From: an uncultured Eudoraea sp.
GTDB taxonomy: Bacteria > Bacteroidota > Bacteroidia > Flavobacteriales > Flavobacteriaceae
Length of the DNA stretch: 20,305 nt
Assembly: GCA_905479615.1 (NCBI GenBank)
Contig: CAJQNH010000132.1
Span: 1-20,305, forward strand
Reading direction: 5' to 3'
The position numbers and the translations under genes were made by a program. Of this stretch, positions 1 through 6,332 are shown piece after piece. The notes below the pieces were generated by a model. The model had not been told where the DNA came from and made no database searches. It saw nothing but the letters and a program-made list of their open reading frames with translations. Numbering within the stretch: the first letter of the stretch is position 1; each line of letters begins with the position of its first letter.

Positions 1-354
1 TATCAGGACGGGAAATCGGTTTTTAAATTTGCTGTTTCAAATATGGCCGATGTGGCTGCCAAAATAATGGAACGTAATAATCTCACACATGATGATATAG
101 ATTGGTTAATACCGCATCAGGCGAACAAAAGAATTATAGACGCCACAGCAAACAGAATGGAATTGGAACCTTCCAAAGTGATGATGAATATTGATAAATA
201 TGGTAATACAACTTCGGCAACATTACCATTACTGCTTTCTGATTACGAAAAGAAACTTAAAAAAGGGGATGATCTGGTATTTGCCGCTTTTGGCGGTGGA
301 TTCACCTGGGGATCCATATATTTAAAATGGGCATATAATAGCAATAACGAATAA
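1..354 (+). CDS. fabH: beta-ketoacyl-ACP synthase III, C-terminal part (5' end outside window)
   Basis: This is the C-terminal third of the enzyme that starts type II fatty acid synthesis by condensing acetyl-CoA with malonyl-ACP in the cytoplasm. The reading frame is open from base 1 (YQDGKSVFKFAV...), so an ATG at 43 is an internal methionine. Two of the three members of the thiolase-fold triad are visible: the His in IPHQAN and the Asn in DKYGNTTSAT. The Cys would lie upstream of the window. The C-terminal glycine-rich strand (FAAFGGGFTWGSIYLKW) is intact, so the 3' end is complete. accB follows after 12 bases and accC after that, which fits one fatty-acid synthesis transcription unit. Confidence 0.96.
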   Translation, partial: YQDGKSVFKFAVSNMADVAAKIMERNNLTHDDIDWLIPHQANKRIIDATANRMELEPSKVMMNIDKYGNTTSATLPLLLSDYEKKLKKGDDLVFAAFGGGFTWGSIYLKWAYNSNNE

Positions 355-366
355 AAATAGAATTCC

Positions 367-864
367 ATGGATATAAAAGAAATTCAAAGTCTAATTAAAT
401 TTGTAGCAAAATCGGGAGCTAGCGAAGTAAAGCTTGAAACCGATGATATTAAGATCACTATTAGAACTGGAGCCTTAAATTCTGCTCCGGAAAATACTAC
501 CTATTTACAGCAAATTCCGGTAGGGACAGCTCCGGTGGGACAATCCTTAACTCCTGCGCCAACCGAAGGTGCTGGTGCCTCTGGCGCAAATACAGATGCA
601 TCCAGTCCGGAAGAAGATTCCAGATATATTACCATTAAATCACCCATTATAGGGACTTTTTATAGAAAACCATCTCCAGACAAACCAGCATTTGTTGAGG
701 TTGGTGCTAATATAGCACAGGGTGATGTACTATGTGTAATTGAAGCAATGAAACTATTCAATGATATTGAATCTGAAGTTTCAGGTAAAATCATAAAAGT
801 ATTAGTTGAGGATTCTTCTCCGGTAGAATTTGACCAGCCATTGTTCCTGGTAGATCCCTCGTAA
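367..864 (+). CDS. accB: biotin carboxyl carrier protein of acetyl-CoA carboxylase
   Basis: This 165-residue protein carries the biotin that shuttles CO2 between biotin carboxylase and the carboxyltransferase of acetyl-CoA carboxylase. The N-terminal region (about 1-35, MDIKEIQSLIKFVAKSG) is the helix that contacts the rest of the complex. Residues about 40-85 form a flexible linker rich in Ala, Pro, Gly and Thr. Residues about 88-163 are the biotinyl domain with the protruding thumb (PIIGTFYRKPSPDKPAFVEVG). The biotinylated lysine is Lys129 in EAMKLFN; most bacteria have EAMKMMN or EAMKLMN, and Phe after the Leu is seen in Bacteroidetes. The gene sits between fabH and accC. The accB-accC spacer is 79 bases, longer than usual for a tight operon, but I see no terminator in it. 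Confidence 0.97.
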   Translation: MDIKEIQSLIKFVAKSGASEVKLETDDIKITIRTGALNSAPENTTYLQQIPVGTAPVGQSLTPAPTEGAGASGANTDASSPEEDSRYITIKSPIIGTFYRKPSPDKPAFVEVGANIAQGDVLCVIEAMKLFNDIESEVSGKIIKVLVEDSSPVEFDQPLFLVDPS

Positions 865-943
865 TTTTATTTATAAGAACTTGTAATCAAAAACACTTTT
901 AAGTATTTGAATCCGGGTTCTTGAGAATTCTATAGTAAAAGCT

Positions 944-2296
944 ATGTTTAAAAAAATACTTATTGCAAATCGAGGTGAAATAGCCTTACGTATTATACGG
1001 ACCTGCAAGGAAATGGGCATAAAAACAGTGGCTGTTTACTCCAAAGCAGATGAAGAGAGCTTACATGTTCGGTTTGCGGATGAGGCAGTTTGTATTGGCC
1101 CTGCACCCAGTAGCGAGTCCTATTTGAAAATACCCAATATAATTGCGGCAGCAGAAATCACGAATGCAGACGCAATTCATCCTGGCTATGGATTTTTATC
1201 AGAAAATTCTAAATTTTCTAGAATTTGTGCAGAGCATGAAATTAAATTTATTGGTGCATCCGGAGATCAGATTGATAAAATGGGCGATAAGGCAACGGCC
1301 AAAGAAACCATGAAATTGGCTGGGGTACCGGTAATTCCAGGCTCAGAAGGTTTGCTGAAAGATGTTAGGCATGCCAAAAAGGAAGCAAAGAAAATGGGAT
1401 ACCCCGTAATGCTAAAAGCTACTGCCGGTGGTGGTGGAAAAGGCATGAGGGCTGTTTGGAAGGAAGAGAATATTGAAGCGGCTTTTGAAAGTGCCGTGCA
1501 GGAGGCTACGGCCGCCTTTGGAAATGGCGGGATGTACATGGAAAAGCTTATTGAAGAACCCAGGCATATTGAAATTCAAGTTATTGGTGACCAATATGGG
1601 AATGCCTGTCACCTTTCAGAACGGGATTGCTCAATCCAGCGCAGACACCAGAAACTAACGGAAGAAACCCCTTCCCCTTTTATGACAGATGACCTTAGGG
1701 AAGCTATGGGAAACGCCGCAGTAAAGGCAGCGGAGTTTATAAAATATGAAGGTGCCGGCACCGTAGAATTTTTGGTAGATAAACACCGTGAATTTTATTT
1801 TATGGAAATGAATACACGTATTCAGGTAGAACATCCTATTACGGAACAGGTAGTGGATTATGACTTGATTAGGGAGCAGATTTTGGTAGCTGGCGGAGTG
1901 CCTATTTCAGGTAAAAATTATGTCCCAAAACTTCATGCTATTGAATGCCGGATTAACGCGGAAGACCCCTATAATGATTTCAGGCCTTCACCTGGCAAAA
2001 TAACTACATTGCATACCCCTGGAGGTCATGGGGTTCGATTGGATACGCATGTATACAGCGGATATACAATTGTTCCGAATTATGATTCCATGATTGCCAA
2101 GCTGATTACGTCAGCCCAGACCAGGGAAGAGGCAATAAATAAAATGAAACGAGCTTTGGACGAATTTGTAATTGAAGGAATAGCTACGACTATTCCGTTT
2201 CACAGGCAATTAATGGATCATCCGGATTATCTGGCGGGGAATTATACCACTAAATTCATGGAAGATTTTAAAATGGATCCTAAACCAGAAGAATAG
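944..2296 (+). CDS. accC: acetyl-CoA carboxylase, biotin carboxylase subunit
   Basis: This 450-residue cytosolic enzyme carboxylates the biotin on AccB using ATP and bicarbonate, the first half of malonyl-CoA synthesis. The length matches the family (about 445-450). It begins with the N-terminal biotin carboxylase motif (KKILIANRGEIALRI), followed by HPGYGFLSEN (79-88), the glycine-rich ATP-grasp loop GGGGKGM (162-168) and the active-site strand EMNTRIQVEHP (288-298) carrying the catalytic Glu, Asn and Arg. The C-terminal B-C domain (IECRINAEDP, FRPSPGKI) is present and complete. It is the last gene of the fabH-accB-accC unit and is followed by an intrinsic terminator. No clear ribosome binding site is seen, as is usual in this phylum. 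Confidence 0.98.
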   Translation: MFKKILIANRGEIALRIIRTCKEMGIKTVAVYSKADEESLHVRFADEAVCIGPAPSSESYLKIPNIIAAAEITNADAIHPGYGFLSENSKFSRICAEHEIKFIGASGDQIDKMGDKATAKETMKLAGVPVIPGSEGLLKDVRHAKKEAKKMGYPVMLKATAGGGGKGMRAVWKEENIEAAFESAVQEATAAFGNGGMYMEKLIEEPRHIEIQVIGDQYGNACHLSERDCSIQRRHQKLTEETPSPFMTDDLREAMGNAAVKAAEFIKYEGAGTVEFLVDKHREFYFMEMNTRIQVEHPITEQVVDYDLIREQILVAGGVPISGKNYVPKLHAIECRINAEDPYNDFRPSPGKITTLHTPGGHGVRLDTHVYSGYTIVPNYDSMIAKLITSAQTREEAINKMKRALDEFVIEGIATTIPFHRQLMDHPDYLAGNYTTKFMEDFKMDPKPEE

Positions 2297-2302
2297 AATA
2301 TG

Positions 2303-2329
2303 AACTCCGGCCATCGTCGGAGTTTTTTT
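2303..2329 (+). terminator. intrinsic terminator after accC
   Basis: A 7-bp perfect stem pairs AACTCCG (2303-2309) with CGGAGTT (2318-2324) around an 8-base loop and is followed by a run of Ts to 2329. It lies 7 bases after the accC stop and ends the fatty-acid operon. The next gene starts at 2338, only 8 bases later, so that gene must use read-through or a promoter overlapping accC or the hairpin. Confidence 0.85.
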
Positions 2330-2337
2330 ATAGCACA

Positions 2338-3450
2338 ATGAATCTTAGTTATTGGGAATATAAAACTTGGTTATCCAACATTGATTTTACTATTGTTGGG
2401 AGTGGTATTGTGGGCCTTAATTGCGCATATTATTTAAGCAAAAAATATCCAAAAGCGAAAATCCTAGTTCTTGAAAAAGGTACTTTACCCCAGGGGGCAA
2501 GTACAAAAAATGCGGGATTTGCATGTTTTGGTAGTATCTCAGAAATTGTCAGTGACCTTAAAACCCATTCTCATGAAGAAGTATTAGAATTGGTGAGAAG
2601 CAGACGGGAAGGAATTCAATTATTACGCACTACTCTGGGGGATTCCAAAATAGGTTTTCAACAGCATGGGGGGCATGAACTTTTTTTAAAAGAACACACT
2701 AAATTATTTAGCGACTGCTCCGAAGCTCTCTTTACTATTAATAATTTGCTCAAGCCTGTTTATGGAGAAGATGCATATTATTTTCACCCAAACACTTTTA
2801 ACTTTAATAAGATTCAAAATCAATATATCACCAGTAGGTTTGAAGCACAAATTAATACCGGGGCCATGATGAATTCTTTGCTGTCATTGGTCCGTAATGC
2901 TGGAGTAAACATATTAAACTCAATTACCGTTACCTCTTTTGATGACAGTCATGGAAGCGTAAAGGTTTGTACCAACCAGTTTGAATTTGAGACAAGAAAG
3001 CTTATAATCGCTACAAATGGATTTGCGGCTCAGCTTCTAAATGAAGAAGTTAAACCGGCAAGGGCACAGGTTTTGATTACAAAACCAATTAAAAATCTTA
3101 AGATTAAAGGGACTTTTCACCTCGATGAGGGATTTTATTACTTTAGAAATATTGATAATCGTATTCTTTTGGGCGGGGGTAGAAATCTGGATTTCAAAAC
3201 GGAAGAAACATCAGAATTTGGACAAACAGAACTAATTCAGAATCGCCTGGACAGCATGTTACAAGAAATCATATTGCCACATACAGATTTTGAAATTGAA
3301 CGCAGATGGAGCGGGATTATGGGGATAGGTAATACAAAGAGACCAATAGTAAAGCAACTTTCAGATAACTTAATATGCGGAGTAAGGCTGGGAGGAATGG
3401 GAATTGCAATAGGTAGCCTGGTAGGAAAAAAATTAGCTGATTTAGTCTGA
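2338..3450 (+). CDS. FAD-dependent oxidoreductase of the DAO (D-amino acid/glycine oxidase) superfamily
   Basis: This 370-residue protein has the fold of flavoprotein amine oxidases and dehydrogenases such as DadA, glycine oxidase and sarcosine oxidase. The Rossmann FAD motif GSGIVG is at 21-26, the acidic residue that contacts the FAD ribose is about Glu46 (VLEKG), and the second FAD-contact motif STKNAGFACFG is at 55-65. The C-terminal FAD clamp (CGVRLGGMGIAIGSLVG) is near the end. The short N-terminal extension (MNLSYWEYKTW) recurs in flavobacterial homologues as I recall them. The substrate cannot be read from the sequence; a primary or secondary amino acid is the family expectation. No transmembrane segment or signal peptide is seen, so it is probably cytoplasmic. 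The next gene starts 1 base after its stop, implying coupled translation. Confidence 0.88.
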   Translation: MNLSYWEYKTWLSNIDFTIVGSGIVGLNCAYYLSKKYPKAKILVLEKGTLPQGASTKNAGFACFGSISEIVSDLKTHSHEEVLELVRSRREGIQLLRTTLGDSKIGFQQHGGHELFLKEHTKLFSDCSEALFTINNLLKPVYGEDAYYFHPNTFNFNKIQNQYITSRFEAQINTGAMMNSLLSLVRNAGVNILNSITVTSFDDSHGSVKVCTNQFEFETRKLIIATNGFAAQLLNEEVKPARAQVLITKPIKNLKIKGTFHLDEGFYYFRNIDNRILLGGGRNLDFKTEETSEFGQTELIQNRLDSMLQEIILPHTDFEIERRWSGIMGIGNTKRPIVKQLSDNLICGVRLGGMGIAIGSLVGKKLADLV

Positions 3451-3451
3451 T

Positions 3452-3913
3452 ATGGAAATTTCAGCAGCCATCAAGGATGAATTACGCAGATTTTGTGAAT
3501 CATTCGCAGGGGATAGGATTAAACGTATCCAGAATAATATAAATAGCATTAACGACTCTCTAAAATCTGAGACAAAGAGTAGCGCTGGGGATAAACATGA
3601 AACGGGGAGGGCCATGATTCAACTTGAAAGGGAGAAGCTGGGGCATCAGCTATATGAAGCGGAAAAGATGAGACAGGCATTAGCAGGTATTAGTAATCTC
3701 GCAAGCCAGGCAAATATTGGTCAGGGCAGTCTTGTGATTACCACAGAGGGGGTGTATTATATTTCAATTTCTGCCGGAGCCTTCAAAAAGGGCCCTACCC
3801 AAATATATTGTGTTTCTTCACTTAGTCCTATTGGAAAAAACTTATTGGGGAAATCTGAAGGTCATTGTTTTGATTTTAATCAAAAAACGATTTGTATTAA
3901 AAAGGTTATTTAA
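3452..3913 (+). CDS. GreA/GreB-like transcription elongation factor (Bacteroidetes type)
   Basis: This 153-residue protein has the two-part layout of Gre factors: an N-terminal helical hairpin (about 1-82) and a C-terminal FKBP-like beta domain (about 88-153). The C-terminal half ends with SPIGKNLLGK (125-134), which matches the GreA pattern SPIGxxLlGK followed by an acidic-turn 'G-D' position (here EGH). The tip of the helical hairpin holds AGDKHETGRAM (45-55) with Asp47 and Glu50; in GreA the two acidic tip residues bind the second catalytic Mg in the RNA polymerase secondary channel. Whether these residues do the same here is inference. Homologues of this family are often mislabelled 3-oxoacyl-ACP synthase. 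It is translationally coupled to the flavoprotein upstream. It could instead be a polymerase-binding inhibitor such as Gfh1 or Rnk. Confidence 0.7.
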   Translation: MEISAAIKDELRRFCESFAGDRIKRIQNNINSINDSLKSETKSSAGDKHETGRAMIQLEREKLGHQLYEAEKMRQALAGISNLASQANIGQGSLVITTEGVYYISISAGAFKKGPTQIYCVSSLSPIGKNLLGKSEGHCFDFNQKTICIKKVI

Positions 3914-3920
3914 CCTTTTT
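3899..3920 (+). terminator. intrinsic terminator overlapping the stop of the Gre-like gene
   Basis: AAAAAGGTT (3899-3907) pairs perfectly with AACCTTTTT (3912-3920) around a 4-base loop. The T-run is the 3' arm itself, and the TAA stop codon (3911-3913) lies at the loop edge. Because the hairpin is nearly symmetrical it could work on either strand, but only the plus strand has a gene running into it. Confidence 0.7.
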
Positions 3921-4019
3921 AATAAAGGAATTCCTTAAAACCACTCAGAATCACATATTTTTCAATAAATTGTTCTTTGCCATCGGCAACCTTTAAATAA
4001 TTACATAATCCATATTAAT

Positions 4020-4859
4020 ATGAAAGTTTATAGGATATACAATGGGATTCTTATCGAAAACAAAGGGATATTTTATCTTCTGGAAGGTGAAGATTGGGAT
4101 TCGTTCATTAATGACGATAACCTTTTTAAAAAGATTGAGCATCTGATTTCCGGGATAGACCCTGTACAAGATCCGGAAGTTTATGTAAAAAAAGGATTCC
4201 TTGCTCCTGCAGAAAACCAGGAGATCTGGGCCAGTGGAGTTACCTATTTCAATAGCAAACTAGGACGTGAGGAGGAATCAAGAGAAAAAGGAGGCAGTAA
4301 TTTTTATGCCAGGGTATATGTTGCAGAACGGCCGGAATTATTCTTTAAGTCTATGGGATACAGAGCGGTTGGCTCCGGAGGAAAAGTTAGGATAAGAAAA
4401 GATTCTACCTGGGATGTTCCAGAACCTGAGTTAACGCTTGTAATTAGTTCAAACGGAAAAATTATTGGATACACTATTGGCAATGATATGAGTTCCAGAA
4501 GTATTGAAGGAGAAAATCCTTTGTATTTGCCCCAGGCAAAGACTTACGATGGGTCAGCTGCTATTGGTCCCTGTATTTTAGTTGTTGAGGGACCTCTTCC
4601 TAAAACAACGAAAATAAGACTTGAAATACGGAGAGAAAGTAAACAGGTTTTCAGCGGAGCGATAGGGATTGATCAAATTAAACGCAAGTTTGAAGATTTG
4701 GTAAGTTACCTCTATGCAGAAAATTCTTTTCCCTTTGGCAGCCTGTTAATGACAGGAACCGGGATAGTGCCGTCTACTGATTTTACTTTGCAAAAAGATG
4801 ATGAAATTAAAATTGAAATTGATGGAATTGGTACTTTAATAAATACTGTTGACCAATAA
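4020..4859 (+). CDS. fumarylacetoacetase-fold protein, 2-keto-3-deoxy-sugar-acid dehydratase-like
   Basis: This 279-residue protein belongs to the fumarylacetoacetate hydrolase superfamily of Mg-dependent hydrolases, decarboxylases and dehydratases. The metal ligands are visible: Glu135 and Glu137 in VPEPE and Asp156 in GNDMSSR. The segment that follows (SIEGENPLYLPQAKTYDG, 161-178) and RPELFFK (104-110) resemble archaeal 2-keto-3-deoxyarabinonate dehydratase (KdaD) more than fumarylacetoacetase or homoprotocatechuate isomerase, as far as I can judge by memory. The N-terminal 60 residues are the usual variable domain. No sugar-acid dehydrogenase or aldolase is nearby, so the substrate is an inference from family resemblance only. 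It stands alone on the plus strand and meets arfB tail to tail with 5 bases between stops. Confidence 0.82.
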   Translation: MKVYRIYNGILIENKGIFYLLEGEDWDSFINDDNLFKKIEHLISGIDPVQDPEVYVKKGFLAPAENQEIWASGVTYFNSKLGREEESREKGGSNFYARVYVAERPELFFKSMGYRAVGSGGKVRIRKDSTWDVPEPELTLVISSNGKIIGYTIGNDMSSRSIEGENPLYLPQAKTYDGSAAIGPCILVVEGPLPKTTKIRLEIRRESKQVFSGAIGIDQIKRKFEDLVSYLYAENSFPFGSLLMTGTGIVPSTDFTLQKDDEIKIEIDGIGTLINTVDQ

Positions 4860-4864
4860 TTTAT

Positions 4865-5269
4865 TCAATCATCTTCCGGTTTTTTCCGGCTCGTTTTCTT
4901 CTTTGCTACTACTCTTTTACTTTTTAATCGTTTCTCTACTGAAGCTTTTGAAGGAGAAGTTTTTTTACGTTTTTTTGGAATCTTTAATGCCTCCTCAATT
5001 AGTTTTAGTAAACGGTCTTCTGCAATTTCCCGATTTTTATGTTGGCTCCGGGATTCATCGCATTGAACAAGGAGTTTGTTTTCCGATGTAAGTCGTTTAT
5101 TGAGTTTTTTATATAAGCGTTCTTTTTCAGAGTCATTAAATGCTTTGGAACTAGCCAGGTTTAAAGTAAGCTCCACTTTTGTGGATACTTTATTTACATG
5201 CTGGCCACCTGCACCCCCGCTTCGGACGGCTTTGAACTTTAATTCCTGTAAAATCAAGTCTTTGTTCAT
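4865..5269 (-). CDS. arfB: alternative ribosome-rescue peptidyl-tRNA hydrolase ArfB (YaeJ)
   Basis: This 134-residue protein releases nascent peptides from ribosomes stalled on mRNAs without a stop codon. The release-factor-like catalytic core has the GGQ motif at residues 21-23 within RSGGAGGQHVNKVSTKVEL, which is the defining YaeJ/ICT1 signature; no codon-recognition domain is present. The C-terminal tail (about 105-134) is strongly basic (KKRKKTSPSK, KRLKSKRVVAKKKTSRKK), the part that in E. coli ArfB enters the empty mRNA channel. The length is close to the E. coli protein (140). It starts 14 bases after the stop of the ABC ATPase gene, so the two are probably cotranscribed. Confidence 0.94.
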   Translation of the reverse strand: MNKDLILQELKFKAVRSGGAGGQHVNKVSTKVELTLNLASSKAFNDSEKERLYKKLNKRLTSENKLLVQCDESRSQHKNREIAEDRLLKLIEEALKIPKKRKKTSPSKASVEKRLKSKRVVAKKKTSRKKPEDD

Positions 5270-5283
5270 CGTGCAAAGGTCGA

Positions 5284-6258
5284 TTAGAGTTTTAAACGTT
5301 GGTTAATTGTTTCAAGGGAAATATTGAGAAAAACTCTTGTTGCAATCTCCATATCCCGTTCTGAATTAAAATAGATTATTTGCTCTTCTGTAAACCCTTC
5401 AACCAGATAGTGACTTCCCATCGGATATGTTTTTTTTACAAACACAGGAATACCGGAATTTCGGGATACTTTAAATTCATGGGCGTAGACAATAATTTTT
5501 CGTTTGGTATCTGCGTATGATTTGATAATATTGATTGGAACCAGATTAGCTTCACCAAAAAGCGAAGCAATGTAAAGATTTCGGGGAGTCTTATATAATT
5601 CAAGAATTGGTTCCTTAGCCAATATCTGTGTATCCTTTAGTACGAGTACGTTATCTGCAAATGGCAGTATATCATTGTTGTCATGAGTGGCGGTTAAGCA
5701 AGTTATCTTCTCTTCCTTCAGATAGTTAAATAGATTTCTTCTTAGGCTGTTTTTTCTAAAATTATCTATATGGCTGAATGGTTCATCAAGTAGCAATAAC
5801 TCAGGTTTCTGGGCCAAAGCCCTGGCCAGGGCAACGCGCTGTTGCTGTCCAATACTAAGATGCTTTACTTTGGTTTTTGCAAACCTTTTCATTTCGATAA
5901 TATCAAGTAACTCTTCAGTACGTTCTTTTAGTTCTTTGGGATAAAACACGGATAGATATTCAGAAATATTTTCAGATACTGTAGTGGCTCCCATAAGGTC
6001 GAACCCCTGGGACATATACTTCATGTAGGACTCTCCGGGGACAAGCTTAAAAAGAGGCCCCTTAACTTGCTTTTTCCCCCAATATATTTCTCCCTGATCC
6101 GGCTGAAGAGATCCGTAGACTAGTTGTAATAGGGTGCTTTTACCGCAACCACTTTGACCCATTATTCCCAGATGTTCACCTCTATCAACAGAGAAGCTAA
6201 TATCATCCAGTACTGGATCCTTGTCATAGGTAAAAGATAGACCGGTTATTTTTAACAT
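5284..6258 (-). CDS. ABC transporter ATP-binding protein, orphan
   Basis: This 324-residue protein is an ABC ATPase with all catalytic motifs: Walker A GQSGCGKST (34-42), Q-loop Gln84 (MSQGF), signature LSIGQQQRVALARAL (135-149), Walker B LLLLDEP (154-160) and the switch histidine His192 (TATHD). The ATPase core ends near residue 235. The remaining 90 or so residues look like a regulatory TOBE-type domain as in the PotA/FbpC/CysA importers, but the match is loose. No permease or binding protein lies nearby, so the substrate is unknown; Flavobacteria often carry such a stand-alone copy. It lies between the prolyl oligopeptidase gene (74 bases upstream, with a hairpin in the gap) and arfB (14 bases downstream). 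Confidence 0.9.
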   Translation of the reverse strand: MLKITGLSFTYDKDPVLDDISFSVDRGEHLGIMGQSGCGKSTLLQLVYGSLQPDQGEIYWGKKQVKGPLFKLVPGESYMKYMSQGFDLMGATTVSENISEYLSVFYPKELKERTEELLDIIEMKRFAKTKVKHLSIGQQQRVALARALAQKPELLLLDEPFSHIDNFRKNSLRRNLFNYLKEEKITCLTATHDNNDILPFADNVLVLKDTQILAKEPILELYKTPRNLYIASLFGEANLVPINIIKSYADTKRKIIVYAHEFKVSRNSGIPVFVKKTYPMGSHYLVEGFTEEQIIYFNSERDMEIATRVFLNISLETINQRLKL

Positions 6259-6281
6259 GATTATTATCGTAAACGACTTCT

Positions 6282-6314
6282 AAAAAAAAATCGGTTTCTT
6301 TAGAAACGGATTTT
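6282..6314 (-). terminator. intrinsic terminator after the prolyl oligopeptidase gene
   Basis: On the minus strand an outer arm AAAATC (complement of 6309-6314) pairs with GATTTT (complement of 6287-6292), and an inner GTTTCT/AGAAAC stem closes a very short loop, with one mismatch (C opposite C) between the two blocks. The 3' arm runs into nine Ts (complement of 6282-6290). It follows the prolyl oligopeptidase stop by 18 bases and precedes the ABC ATPase start by 23 bases. Confidence 0.75.
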
Positions 6315-6332
6315 GTGCTGAATTATTGATAG

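Noticed and set aside
864..943. Possible hairpin between accB and accC (AAGAAC at 875 with GTTCTT at 917)
   Set aside because: Only 6 base pairs around a loop of over 30 bases and no T-run; not enough for a terminator or regulatory RNA.
1267..1612. Minus-strand open frames of 66-90 codons inside accC
   Set aside because: They lie wholly within a well-supported gene on the other strand and their translations have no recognisable domain.
4849..5306. Two plus-strand open frames across the arfB region
   Set aside because: arfB on the minus strand has an unmistakable GGQ motif and basic tail; the plus-strand frames are its shadows.
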